NCBI GenBank assembly: GCA_963920635.1
Contig: OY987303.1
Location: 46,003,223-46,067,222 of the forward strand
Reading direction: 5' to 3'
Source of the DNA: Pseudeuparius sepicola
Lineage: Eukaryota > Arthropoda > Insecta > Coleoptera > Anthribidae
DNA: 64,000 nucleotides
Position 1 is the stretch's first letter, and each line of letters opens with the position of its first letter. Below are positions 9,982-21,299 of the stretch, piece after piece. The position numbers and the translations under genes were made by a program. A model generated the notes under the pieces. That model ran no database searches and was not told the origin of the DNA. It saw only the letters and a program-made list of their open reading frames with translations.

Positions 9982-12900
9982 CTAGGTGACATTGATGTTC
10001 TTGGACGATCCTGCATTCCCCATGAATTTCCTGACGGTTCGGGCTGTCGCAAGTAGTACCGCTTTCTGCATGGACCTGTAAAGACTATCAGTTAGATTCA
10101 GCTCCTTGATGTTTCTCAGCAAACTTTTTGGTATAACACCAGTTGTTGAAATGATGATTGGAATCGTCTGGACGTTCTCCATTTCCCATTGCCTTCTAAT
10201 TCGTTCTTCTAAGTCTCTGTACTTCGCGATCTTCTCGACTTGCTTCACACGCAGGTTGTTGTTGTTCGGGATGGCCACATCAATCAGAGTTGTCTTCCTA
10301 GAAATTTTATCAACTATTATAAGGTCCGGTCTGTTATGGGCAACTCGTTGATCAGTCAGAACTGTACGATCCCAGTACATCTTGTAGTTGCTGTTCTCAA
10401 GAACAGGCTCAGGTGTGTAGTTGTAATATGGGACCCTTTCTGTCTGCACAAGCAGCAGCTTTTCCGCCAGTTCCCGGTGCAAGATCTTGGCAACCGAATC
10501 GTGTCGTTCCTTATATTCCGTTGATGCGAACATCTGACATCCTCCTGTTATGTGCTGGATTGTTTCTGAAGTTGGGCACCCGTATCTGCATCTGTCATCC
10601 ACTACCGATGCATCTCCTACAATGAATTTTAGGTAGTTGCGAGTTGGTATAACCTGATCTTGTATGGCCAGTAGGAAGCCTTCCGTCTCGGGGAACATTC
10701 GTCCCGAGGTCAGCCAATAGTTCGACGCTAACTTGTCGACATGTTCCTGGTTAACCTCATTAGGATGTCTCCCGTGCAGCGGCTTCCCCAACCACCTCTG
10801 TAGTTTATCGTTGTCGGTTCGGTGGTGATTTTGACGCTCGTGTTCCGTCAGACGTAGCGGTGTTGAGACGTCTGCTCCGCATATAGCCCTATGTAGTGTG
10901 GAGCTGTTGGCCTGCCTGTAGAAATAATTACGCAGATTTAATATTTGTTGGTCCAATTGCTTGCTGAGATCTGCCAATCCTCTTCCTCCTAGTTGACGTG
11001 GCAGAGTTGTTCTTTCTACGGCGCTACGGGGATGATGTTTATGAGCTTTTGTCAGTAGTGTCCTAACTTTTCGTTGCAGGTTGTTGATGTCCGTGTTGGT
11101 CCAATTCACTATTCCGAACGAATAGCTGAGTACAGAGCACGCATACGTGCATTCGTCCCGAGGTCAGCCAATAGTTCGACGCTAACTTGTCGACATGTTC
11201 CTGGTTAACCTCATTAGGATGCCCCCCGTGCAGCGGCTTCCCCAACCACCTCTGTAGTTTATCGTTGTCGGTTCGGTGGTGATTTTGACGCTCGTGTTCC
11301 GTCAGACGTAGCGGTGTTGAGACGTCTGCTCCGCATATAGCCCTATGTAGTGTGGAGCTGTTGGCCTGCCTGTAGAAATAATTACGCAGATTTAATATTT
11401 GTTGGTCCAATTGCTTGCTGAGATCTGCCAATCCTCTTCCTCCTAGTTGACGTGGCAGAGTTGTTCTTTCTACGGCGCTACGGGGATGATGTTTATGAGC
11501 TTTTGTTAGTAGTGTCCTAACTTTTCGTTGCAGGTTGTTGATGTCCGTGTTGGTCCAATTCACTATTCCGAACGAATAGCTGAGTACAGAGCACGCATAC
11601 GTGTTCAGGGCCTTAAACAAATTCCTGCTGTTAAGATCAGTTCGCACTACTTGTCTTACTCTCTTGATGAATTCATTCGTTAAATCAGTCTTCATTGTTC
11701 GATGGTCTATCCTTTGAGCTTGTTTCATCCCGAGATACTTGTATGTATCTCCCTTGCCCATTGCTTCGATCTCCCGGCCGTCCTGCATCTCGTGTGCGCT
11801 TTGTTCGAGCTTTCCCCGGATGATATTAAGGGTGCGGCACTTGTCCAGTCCAAACAGCATTCCGATGTCCCTGGAGAACTCCTCTACAATTTTAAGCATT
11901 TGCGTTAGTTGGTTTTTGGTTGCGGCGATCAGTTTTAAATCATCCATATATAATAGGTGATTCAACTTGATCGCTTCTGCGTTGTTGCTTTTGATAGCGA
12001 AGCCGTATTTTGTAGAGTTCAACCGATGTGATAGAGGGTTGAGTGAATCTCCTTGGAAAATCCCTCTTCGGATGTTGATTGTGTCGGTCTCGATGTTACT
12101 GTCTGCGGTTCTGAGTTGTATCTTAGTGCGCCAGGTTGTCATAACGTGTTCTAAAAAGGAAACTGTATGATGATCTATTTTATACAGCTTTAAGATACCT
12201 GTGAGCCAGTCGTGAGGTACGGAATCAAATGCTTTTTTGTAGTCCACATAAGCCATGTGGAGGTTTCGTTGCTTGGAATGAGCCTGGTTGCAGATGACAG
12301 AGTCTATGATGAGTTGCTCTTTGCATCCCATTGCGCCCTTCGAGCAGCCCTTCTGCTGCATTGCAATGATGTTGTTCCGCTCGCAGTGAGCATATATTCG
12401 CTGCGTAAGGCAAGATGTGATTATCTTGTACAGCGTAGGCAAGCAGGTTATTGGGCGGTACTTGGCAGGGTTATCCATATTCCGCTGGTCTTTTGGTAAC
12501 AGGTAGGTTGCACCCTGTGTAAGAAACAATGGCATTTTCAGAGGATCGAGCAAGACTTCATTAATTAAGGTAGTTATCTGTTCATGCGTGCACCACAACT
12601 TCTTAATCCAATAATTTTGGAGATGATCTGGACCTGGTGCCTTCCAGTTGTGGGATTTCTTGATGACATCGGAGACCTCAGCGGTTGTGAATTGCTCGTG
12701 TTGCATCTGGCTATAGTTCCGGCCCATCTCGCGTTCTTCGCTGATCCAGCTTGCACTGACATTGTATGGACCTGGTGTGGCAAGTTGATTTCTCCAGAAA
12801 CCGTCGACCTGTTCTCTGCTAGGGTAACTCGCAATTGTGGCATCGGCGCTAGAATTAAAAGCACGGTAGAAACCCTTTTCTGATCGTTCAAAGAGTTTGT

Positions 12901-14071
12901 TGTCTCGTTTCCTGTTGTTACTAGCCTTGTATCTCCTCAGACGCCCTGCAAAAACAGAAAGTTTTTGTTTTAATGTGTCAAGACATTGTTGAGCAGTGAT
13001 GTTCGCGGGGTCATGCCGAGAATGCATTTGGGTGCGGCTCATTATTGCCTGCACCGCCCTCTGGATCCTTCTAGTTCTAACTCCTCTGATATATTCCGTC
13101 ACTTGTCCTATGTCTTCACGGAGACTCTCGATCTTCCGATTTAGTCGCATTTCCCATTGAGCCACTCGTGGTTCTGGTCTTGCACGATTCAACTCTTGGG
13201 CCGTTCGGATCTTGGCACCCATTACAGTGGTGACTGCCGTTGCGGCACAGTAGATTAACATGTGCATACGTTCTAATGTTGGTGTCACTGAAACATAGTT
13301 TGGTAAAATTCTTGTGTTCATAAGATCGAGCACGATCGCAAGTTTCCTGGAAGAATTTAATCTTGGTAGCGGTGGCCTGCTCAGTGGGTCTGTGCCTTCG
13401 TATCGCAATACTGCCTGTCTCATATGTGCGTTTAAGCCTTCAAAATGTTCTTCGTTAACCGATTCCAGACTCTCGGTTGTTGGTTCTACCGTTTCGGCTT
13501 CTAGTTGTTGTCCAGGCGCTTGAAGTTCCCCATTGTTGTTGTTGTCATCTATGTCTATGTGTTCGCCGTGGATCTCTAGCTCAACTTCCCGTTTGATAGC
13601 GTTAAGTCGCGTTTCTGGAATTCGGTTATTTCTTAGAATAGTTCGATACTGATCTGACACTCTTTGTTCAGACACTTGCATGTGTGGAAACTCCCTGCAG
13701 AACTCGGCATGCAGTTGTTGTCGGTAGCCGATCATCTCTTGTCCTAAGTTTGTCACCCTGTAAAAAATACGCATTATCGATTCATTCATGGACCCAGTCC
13801 ATTTCATGCGTCGTCGTTGTAATCCCGCCTGAGTGAACGCTGGCTGAAGTTCCCGCGCAGCACCTTCGGTGGGTGGAACCCTAGTTCTCGTTTGGCTCCC
13901 ATGTTGTAGATGTTCGTGTTGTTGGGCTGTAGCTGTTTGTGCAACAGGGGCCCGCCTCATCAGCGCCCTGTCACCGACGTCCCGCTCGCTGTCATGCCCA
14001 GCGCCGGCTCCAGACATGCCCTGGCGATCCCCAGGCAGCGGCCCTATGACAATACTCCTATTAATCTCCAT
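9982..14071 (-). pseudogene. R4/Dong-like polyprotein, copy D (frameshifting duplication)
   Basis: The first frame runs from 14071 through the Myb-like and reverse-transcriptase regions to the duplication junction at 11149/11150, then goes out of frame and stops at 11063. The remaining C-terminal part is open in another frame up to 9982. The 454-bp duplication (1 modulo 3) causes the frame break before the CCHC knuckle and endonuclease. Separately, a 27-bp in-frame deletion removes nine residues (SPLWFCMAM in copies C and E) right after GDSL in the reverse transcriptase, next to the catalytic core. Either lesion alone should inactivate the protein. Confidence 0.88.
10696..11603. repeat. 454-bp tandem duplication inside copy D
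   Basis: 10696-11149 and 11150-11603 are direct tandem copies, nearly identical. The junction reads GCATACGTG followed by CATTCGTCC, where the parental sequence would continue with TTCAGGGCC. I see almost no microhomology at the break. Confidence 0.88.
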
Positions 14072-14169
14072 TCCATGGGTTTCTCCCGTAACGTGGGAGT
14101 GACGGCCCTCGGTCGCCTTTTACGACTCGCGGAGCCACGATAGGAGTATTCTAACCCGCTACCCATACG

Positions 14170-14580
14170 GGTCAACTAGGATAACGCGGGATCGTTACTC
14201 CCGAGGATCTGCCCCTGTCACCGGCCAAACCCCTCCTTGCGTTAACTGGGAAACACGGGATCGTTACACCCGAGGATCTGACCCTCTCACAGGCTAGACC
14301 CATCCCTGTGTAACTGGGAGTCGCGGGATTGTCACACCCGAGGATCAGCCTCCGTCACCGGCTAGACCCCTCCCTGCGCAACTGGATATCGCGGGATTGT
14401 CACACCCGTAGGTCTGCCCCTGTCACAGGCCAAGCCTCTCCATGCGTAACTGGGAATCGCGGGATCGTTACACCCGTGAATCTGCCCCTCTCACAGGCCA
14501 GACCCATCCCTGCGTAACTGGGGAGCGCGGGATTGTCACACCCGTGGATCTGCCTCTCTCACAAGTCAGATCCCCCCTGC
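14170..14580 (-). promoter_or_regulatory. 5' UTR tandem repeats of copy D (six 68-bp units)
   Basis: Six units of the same 68-bp repeat as in copy B, with cores near 14187, 14257, 14323, 14391, 14459 and 14527. Likely the internal promoter region (inference). Confidence 0.75.
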
Positions 14581-14592
14581 GAGTTATTATTA

Positions 14593-14628
<36 letters not shown>

Positions 14629-14746
14629 CTCGACTTAGCCAAAAGGCATTCGCACTCCCTCTACGGGGAACATTCACTCAGATCCCGGGCATCCCGGATA
14701 CCAAAAGGATCTGGCTCGGACGAGACCCTTGCCATGTAATCGGGCC

Positions 14747-17700
14747 TTAGGTGACATTGATGTTGTTGGACGATCCTGCATTCCCCATGAATTTCCTGAC
14801 GGTTCGGGCTGTCGCAAGCAGTACCGCTTTCTGCATGGACCTGTAAAGACTATCAGTTAGGTTCAGCTCCTTGATGTTTCTCAGCAAACTTTTTGGTATA
14901 AAACCAGTTGTTGACATGATGATTGGAATCGTCTGGACGTTCTCCATTTCCCATTGCCTTCTAATTCGTTCTTCTAAGTCTCTGTACTTCGCGATCTTCT
15001 CGACTTGCTTCACACGCAGGTTGTTGTTGTTCGGGATGGCCACATCAATCAGAGTTGTCTTCCTAGAAATTTTATCAACTATTATAAGGTCCGGTCTGTT
15101 ATGGGCAACTCGTTGATCAGTCAGAACTGTACGATCCCAGTACATCTTGTAGTTTCTGTTCTCAAGAACAGGCTCAGGTGTGTAGTTGTAATATGGGACC
15201 CTCTCTGTCTGCACAAGCAGCAGCTTTTCCGCCAGTTCCTGGTGCAAGATCTTGGCAACCGAATCGTGTCGTTCCTTATATTCCGTTGATGCAAACATCT
15301 GACATCCTCCTGTTATGTGCTGGATTGTTTCTGAAGTTGGGCACCCGTATCTGCATCTGTCATCCACTACCGATGCATCTCCTACAATGAATTTTAGGTA
15401 GTTGCGAGTTGGTATAACCTGATCTTGTATGGCCAGTAAGAAGCCTTCTGTCTCTGGGAACATTCGTCCCGAGGTCAGCCAATAGTACGACGCTAACTTG
15501 TCGACATGTTCCTGGTTAACCTCATTAGGATGTGTCCCGTGCAGCGGCTTCTCTAACCACCTCTGTAGTTTATCGTTGTCGGTTCGGTGGTGATTGTGAT
15601 GCTCGTGTTCCGTCAGACGTAGCGGTGTTGAAACGTCTGCTCCGCATATAGCTTTATGTAGTGTGGAGCTGTTGGCCTGTCTGTGGAAATAATTACGCAG
15701 ATTTAGTATTTGTTGGTCCAATTGCTTGCTGAGGTCTGCCAATCCTCTTCCTCCTTGTTGACGTGGCAGGGTTGTTCTTTCTACGGCGCTACGGGGATGA
15801 TGTTTATGAGCTTTTGTCAGTAGTGTCCTAACTTTTCGTTGCAAGTTGTTGATGTCCGTGTTGGTCCAATTCACTATTCCGAAGGAATAGCTTAGTACAG
15901 AGCACGCATACGTGTTTAGGGCCTTATACAAATTCCTGCTGTTAAGATCAGTTCGCACTACTTGTCTTACTCTCTTGATGAATTCATTAGTTAAATCGGT
16001 CTTCATTGTTCGATGATCTATCCTTTGAGCTTGCTTCATCCCGAGGTACTTGTATGTATCTCCCACGCTCATTGCTTCGATCTCCTGTCCGTTCTGCATC
16101 TCGTGTGCGCCTTGTTCGAGCTTTCCCCTTATGATATTAAGGGTGCGGCACTTGTCCACTCCAAACTGCATTCCGATGTCCCTGGAGAATTCCTCTACAA
16201 TTTTAAGCATTTGCGTTAGTTGGTTCTTGGTTGCGGCCATCAGTTTTAAATCATCCATATATAACAGGTGATTCAACCTGAACGCTTCTGATCTGTTGCT
16301 TTTGATAGCGAAGCCATATTTCGTAGAGTTCAACCGGTGTGATAGAGGGTTCATCGCCATGCAGAACCACAGTGGACTGAGTGAATCTCCTTGGAAAATC
16401 CCTCTTCGGATGTTGATTGTGTCGGTCTCGATGTTACTGCTTGCGGTTCTGAGTTGTATCTTAGTGCGCCAGGTTGTCATAACGTGTTCTAAAAAGGAAA
16501 CTGTATGATGATCTATTTTGTACAGCTTTAAGATACCTGTGAGCCAGTCGTGAGGTACGGAATCAAATGCTTTTTTGTAGTCCACATAAGCCATGTAGAG
16601 GTTTCGTTGCCTGGAATGAGCCTGGTTGCAGATGACAGAGTCTATGATGAGTTGCTCCTTGCATCCCATTGCGCCCTTCGCGCAGCCCTTCTGCTGCATT
16701 GCCATGATGTTGTTCCGCTCACAGTGAGCATATATTCGCTGCGTAAGGCAAGATGTGATTATCTTGTACAGCGTAGGCAAGCAGGTTATTGGGCGGTACT
16801 TGGCAGGATTATCCGTATTCCGCTGGTCTTTTGGTAACAAGTAGGTTGCACCCTGTGTAAGAAACAATGGCATTTTCAGAGGATCGAGCAAGACTTCATT
16901 AATTAAGGCAGTTATTTGTTCATGCGTGCACCACAACTTCTTAATCCAGTAATTTTGGAGATGATCTGGACCTGGTGCCTTCCAGTTGTGGGAATTCTTT
17001 ATGACATTGGAGACCTCATCGGTTGTGAATTGCTCATGTTGCATCTGGCTATAGTTCCGGCCCATCTCGCGTTCTTCACTGATCCAGCTTGCACTGACAT
17101 TGTATGGACCTGGTGTGGCAAGTTGATTTCTCCAGAAACCGTCGACCTGTTCTCTGGTAGGGTAAGTCGCATTTGTGGCATCGGCGCTAGAATTCAAAGT
17201 ACGGTAGAAAACTTTTTCTGATCGTTCAAAAAGTTTGTTGTCTCGTTTCCTGTTGTTACTAGCCTTGTATCTCCTCAGACGCCCTGCGAAAACAGAAAGT
17301 TTTTGTTTTAATGTGTCAAGACATTGTTGAGCAGTGATGTTCGCGGGGTCACGCTGAGAATGCATTTGGGTGCGGCTCATTATTGCCTGCACCGCCCTCT
17401 GGATCTTTCTAGTTCTAACTCCTCTGATATATTCCGTTACTTGTCCTATGTCTTTACGGAGACTCTCGATCTTCCGGTTTAGTCGCATCTCCCATTGAGC
17501 CATTCGTGGTTCTGGTCTTGCACGATTTAACTCTTGAGCCGTCCGGATCTTGGCTCCCATTGCAGTGATGATGGCCGTTGCGGCACAGTAGATTAACATG
17601 TGCATATGTTCTAATGTTGGTGTTACTGAAACATAGTTGGGTAAAATTCTGGTGTTCATAATATCGAGCATGATTGCAAGCTTCCTGGAAGAGTTCAATC

Positions 17701-18466
17701 TTGGTAGCGGTGGTCTGCTCAGTGGGTCTGTGCCTTCGTATCGCAATACCGCCCTTTTCAGCTGTGTGTCTAGGCTTTCAAAGTGTTCTCCGTTAACTGA
17801 TTCCCGATTCTCAGTTGTTCGTCTCGTCGTCTCGGCTTTTTGTTGTGGTCCAGGCACTTGAATTTCCCGATTCTCAGTTGTTCGCTCTGCCGTTCCGGCT
17901 TCTTGTTGTGGTCCAGGCAGTTGAATTTCCCCATTGTTGTTGTCTATGTCTATGTGTTCGCCATGGATCTCTAGCTCAACTTCCCGTTTTATAGCGTTAA
18001 GTCGCGTTTCTGGAATTCGGTTATTTCTTAGAATAGTTCGATACTGATCTGACACTCTTTGTTCAGACACTTGCATGTGTGGAAACTCCCTGCAGAACTC
18101 GGCATGCAGTTGTTGTCGGTAGCCGATCATCTCTTGTCCTAAGTTTGTCACCCTGTAAAAAATACGCATTATCGATTCATTCATGGACCCAGTCCATTTC
18201 ATGCGTCGTCGTTGTAATCCCGCCTGAGTGAACGCTGGCTGAAGTTCCCGCGCAGCACCTTCGGTGGGTGGAACCCTAGTTCTCGTTTGGCTCCCATGTT
18301 GTAGATGTTCGTGTTGTTGGGCTGTAGCTGTTTGTGCAACAGGGGCCCGCCTCATCAGCGCCCTGTCACCGACGTCCCGCTCGCTGTCATGCCCAGCGCC
18401 GGCTCCAGACATGCCCTGGCGATCCCCAGGCAGCGGCCCTATGACAATACTCCTATTAATCTCCAT
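14747..18466 (-). CDS. R4/Dong-like retrotransposon polyprotein, intact (1239 aa)
   Basis: This protein would carry out target-primed reverse transcription of its own RNA at TAA repeats. Visible in order: a low-complexity N-terminus; a Myb/trihelix-like DNA-binding region at about residues 89-165 (MKWTGSMNES...); a duplicated 21-residue segment at 180-200 and 201-221; a reverse transcriptase at about 490-810 with YVDYKKAFD (628-636), GDSLSPLW (693-700) and YMDD (736-739); a CCHC knuckle with C1038, C1042, H1050 and C1055; and a restriction-like endonuclease with R1124-P-D and D1141 followed by lysines near 1153-1160. There is no apurinic endonuclease domain. The start chosen is the first Met after the structured leader; downstream Mets are possible. 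The middle of the ORF differs clearly from copies B-D, while its 5' end matches copy D. Family assignment rests on architecture and target site. Confidence 0.88.
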   Translation of the reverse strand: MEINRSIVIGPLPGDRQGMSGAGAGHDSERDVGDRALMRRAPVAQTATAQQHEHLQHGSQTRTRVPPTEGAARELQPAFTQAGLQRRRMKWTGSMNESIMRIFYRVTNLGQEMIGYRQQLHAEFCREFPHMQVSEQRVSDQYRTILRNNRIPETRLNAIKREVELEIHGEHIDIDNNNGEIQLPGPQQEAGTAERTTENREIQVPGPQQKAETTRRTTENRESVNGEHFESLDTQLKRAVLRYEGTDPLSRPPLPRLNSSRKLAIMLDIMNTRILPNYVSVTPTLEHMHMLIYCAATAIITAMGAKIRTAQELNRARPEPRMAQWEMRLNRKIESLRKDIGQVTEYIRGVRTRKIQRAVQAIMSRTQMHSQRDPANITAQQCLDTLKQKLSVFAGRLRRYKASNNRKRDNKLFERSEKVFYRTLNSSADATNATYPTREQVDGFWRNQLATPGPYNVSASWISEEREMGRNYSQMQHEQFTTDEVSNVIKNSHNWKAPGPDHLQNYWIKKLWCTHEQITALINEVLLDPLKMPLFLTQGATYLLPKDQRNTDNPAKYRPITCLPTLYKIITSCLTQRIYAHCERNNIMAMQQKGCAKGAMGCKEQLIIDSVICNQAHSRQRNLYMAYVDYKKAFDSVPHDWLTGILKLYKIDHHTVSFLEHVMTTWRTKIQLRTASSNIETDTINIRRGIFQGDSLSPLWFCMAMNPLSHRLNSTKYGFAIKSNRSEAFRLNHLLYMDDLKLMAATKNQLTQMLKIVEEFSRDIGMQFGVDKCRTLNIIRGKLEQGAHEMQNGQEIEAMSVGDTYKYLGMKQAQRIDHRTMKTDLTNEFIKRVRQVVRTDLNSRNLYKALNTYACSVLSYSFGIVNWTNTDINNLQRKVRTLLTKAHKHHPRSAVERTTLPRQQGGRGLADLSKQLDQQILNLRNYFHRQANSSTLHKAICGADVSTPLRLTEHEHHNHHRTDNDKLQRWLEKPLHGTHPNEVNQEHVDKLASYYWLTSGRMFPETEGFLLAIQDQVIPTRNYLKFIVGDASVVDDRCRYGCPTSETIQHITGGCQMFASTEYKERHDSVAKILHQELAEKLLLVQTERVPYYNYTPEPVLENRNYKMYWDRTVLTDQRVAHNRPDLIIVDKISRKTTLIDVAIPNNNNLRVKQVEKIAKYRDLEERIRRQWEMENVQTIPIIMSTTGFIPKSLLRNIKELNLTDSLYRSMQKAVLLATARTVRKFMGNAGSSNNINVT

Positions 18467-18564
18467 TCCATGGGTTTCTCCCGTAACGTGGGAGTGACGG
18501 CCCTCGGTCGCCTTTTACGACTCGCGGAGCCACGATAGGAGTATTCTAACCCGCTACCCATACG

Positions 18565-18840
18565 GGTCAACTAGGATAACGCGGGATCGTTACTCCCGAG
18601 GATCTGCCCCTGTCACCGGCCAAACCCCTCCTTGCGTTAACTGGGAAACACGGGATCGTTACACCCGAGGATCTGACCCTCTCACAGGCTAGACCCATCC
18701 CTGTGTAACTGGATATCGCGGGATTGTCACACCCGTAGGTCTGCCCCTGTCACAGGCCAAGCCTCTCCATGCGTAACTGGGAATCGCGGGATCGTTACAC
18801 CCGTGGATCTGCCTCTCTCACAAGTCAGATCCCCCCTGCG
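18565..18840 (-). promoter_or_regulatory. 5' UTR tandem repeats of copy E (four 68-bp units)
   Basis: Four units of the 68-bp repeat. Compared with copy D, two units are missing and the remaining sequence is the same. Repeat-number change of this kind is expected from slippage or unequal exchange. Confidence 0.72.
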
Positions 18841-18854
18841 AGTTATTATTATTA

Positions 18855-19978
18855 TCTCGACTTAGCCAAAAGGCATTCGCACTCCCTCTACGGGGAACAT
18901 TCACTCAGATCCCGGGCATCCCGGATACCAAAAGGTATCCGCCGTGCCACGTCAACAAGGAGGAAGAGGATTGGCAGACCTCAGCAAGCAATTGGACCAA
19001 CAAATACTAAATCTGCGTAATTATTTCCACAGACAGGCCAACAGCTCCACACTACATAAAGCTATATGCGGAGCAGACGTCTCAACACCGCTACGTCTGA
19101 CGGAACACGAGCATCACAATCACCACCGAACCGACAACGATAAACTACAGAGGTGGTTAGAGAAGCCGCTGCACGGGAGGCATCCTAATGAGGTTAACCA
19201 GGAACATGTCGACAAGTTAGCGTCGTACTATTGGCTGACCTCGGGACGAATGTTCCCAGAGACAGAAGGCTTCTTACTGGCCATACAAGATCAGGTTATA
19301 CCAACTCGCAACTACCTAAAATTCATTGTAGGAGATGCATCGGTAGTGGATGACAGATGCAGATACGGGTGCCCAACTTCAGAAACAATCCAGCACATAA
19401 CAGAAGGATGTCAGATGTTTGCATCAACGGAATATAAGGAACGACACGATTCGGTTGCCAAGATCTTGCACCAGGAACTGGCGGAAAAGCTGCTGCTTGT
19501 GCAGACAGAGAGGGTCCCATATTACAACTACACACCTGAGCCTGTTCTTGAGAACAGAAACTACAAGATGTACTGGGATCGTACAGTTCTGACTGATCAA
19601 CGAGTTGCCCATAACAGACCGGACCTTATAATAGTTGATAAAATTTCTAGGAAGACAACTCTGATTGATGTGGCCATCCCGAACAACAACAACCTGCGTG
19701 TGAAGCAAGTCGAGAAGATCGCGAAGTACAGAGACTTAGAAGAACGAATTAGAAGGCAATGGGAAATGGAGAACGTCCAGACGATTCCAATCATCATGTC
19801 AACAACTGGTGTTATACCAAAAAGTTTGCTGAGAAACATCAAGGAGCTGAATCTAACTGATAGTCTTTACAGGTCCATGCAGAAAGCGGTACTACTTGCG
19901 ACAGCCCGAACCGTCAGGAAATTCATGGGGAATGCAGGATCGTCCAACAACATCAATGTCACCTAAGGCCCGATTACA
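18855..19978. mobile_element. Array copy F: truncated element with inverted 5' part
   Basis: 18855-18933 is the last part of the 3' UTR in the same (minus) orientation as the other copies. From about 18934 the sequence flips: 18937-19978 is the ORF 3' third plus the first bases of the 3' UTR on the plus strand. Relative to copy E, 26 bp of 3' UTR (equivalent to 14709-14734) is missing at the flip. This is the structure known as 5' inversion or twin priming in L1 elements. Shared variants, such as GATTACAT after the stop and HRQANSS/YYWLTS codons, place it in the copy E subfamily. Confidence 0.82.
18944..19966 (+). pseudogene. Inverted C-terminal part of the R4/Dong-like polyprotein, copy F
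   Basis: About 340 codons on the plus strand covering the region after the reverse transcriptase, the complete CCHC knuckle and the restriction-like endonuclease up to the natural stop. It matches residues about 900-1239 of copy E with few changes, for example ITEGC for ITGGC in the knuckle. It has no reverse transcriptase and no promoter, so it is a relic, although the frame is open. Confidence 0.85.
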
Positions 19979-19990
19979 TTATTATTATTA

Positions 19991-21299
19991 TCTCGACTTA
20001 GCCAAAAGGCATTCGCACTCCCTCTACGGGGAACATTCACTCAGATCCCGGGTATCCCGGATACCAAAAGGATCTGGCTCGGACGAGACCCTTGCCATGT
20101 TATCGGGCCTTAGGTGACATTGATGTTGTTGGACGTTCCTGCACTCCCCATGAATTTCCTGACGGTTCGGGCTGTCGCAAGTAGTACCGCTTTCTGCATG
20201 GACCTGTAAAGACTATCAGTTAGACCCAGCTCCTTGATGTTTCTCAGCAAACTTTTTGGTATAACACCAGTTGTTGACATGATGATTGGAATCGTCTGGA
20301 TGTTCTCCATTTCCCATTGCCTTCTAATTCGTTCTTCTAAATCTCTGTACTTCGCGATCTTCTCGACTTGCTTCACACGCAGGTTGTTGTTGTTCGGGAT
20401 GGCCACATCAATCAGAGTTGTCTGCCTAGAAATTTTATCAACTATTATAAGGTCCGGTCTGTTATGGGCAACTCGTTGATCTGTCAGAACTGTACGATCC
20501 CAGTACATCTTGTAGTTTCTGTTCTCAAGAACAGGCTCAGGTGTGTAGTTGTAATATGGGACCCTCTCTGCCTGCACAAGCAGCAGCTTTTCCGCCAGTT
20601 CCTGGTGCAAGATCTTGGCAACCGAATCGTGTCGTTCCTTATATTCCGTTGATGCGAACATCTGACATCCTCCTGTTATGTGCTGGATTGTTTCTGAAGT
20701 TGGGCACCCGTATCTGCATCTGTCATCCACTACCGATGCATCTCCTACAATGAATTTTAGGTAGTTGCGAGTTGGTATAACCTGATCTTGTATGGCCAGT
20801 AGGAAGCCTTCAGTCTCGGGGAACATTCGTCCCGAGGTCAGCCAATAGTTCGACGCTAACTTGTCGACATGTTCCTGGTTAACCTCATTAGGATGCCTCC
20901 CGTGCAGCGGCTTCCCCAACCACCTCTGTAGTTTATCGTTGTCGGTTCGGTGGTGATTTTGACGCTCGTGTTCCATCAGACGTAGCGGTGTTGAGACGTC
21001 TGCTCCGCATATAGCCCTATGTAGTGTGGAGCTGTTGGCCTGCCTGTAGAAATAATTACGCAGATTTAATATTTGTTGGTCCAATTGCTTGCTGAGATCT
21101 GCCAATCCTCTTCCTCCTAGTTGACGTGGCAGAGTTGTTCTTTCTACGGCGCTACGGGGATGATGTTTATGAGCTTTTGTCAGTAGTGTCCTAACTTTTC
21201 GTTGCAGGTTGTTGATGTCAGTGTTGGTCCAATTCACTATTCCGAACGAATAGCTGAGTACAGAGCACGCATACGTATTCAGGGCCTTAAACAAATTCC

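Larger units (their letters stand above)
9865..14583 (-). mobile_element. Array copy D: full-length element with internal duplication and deletion
   Basis: A 4.72-kb copy with complete 3' UTR, leader and six 68-bp 5' repeats (about 14170-14580). It is longer than the others because of a 454-bp tandem duplication (10696-11149 repeated at 11150-11603), and it lacks 27 bp near 12040. Confidence 0.9.
14628..18842 (-). mobile_element. Array copy E: full-length, apparently intact element
   Basis: A 4.2-kb copy: 3' UTR 14628-14746, ORF 14747-18466, leader 18467-18560 and four 68-bp 5' repeats up to 18842, bounded by (TTA)n on both sides. It is the only complete copy with an unbroken ORF. Its 5' end is the same as that of copy D except for two missing 68-bp units. 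Confidence 0.9.

Noticed and set aside
11063..11150. C2H2 zinc-finger-like tail (CVLC ... H) at the end of the upstream ORF of copy D
   Set aside because: It lies beyond the 454-bp duplication junction and is read out of frame; the same DNA encodes a different conserved segment in the other copies.
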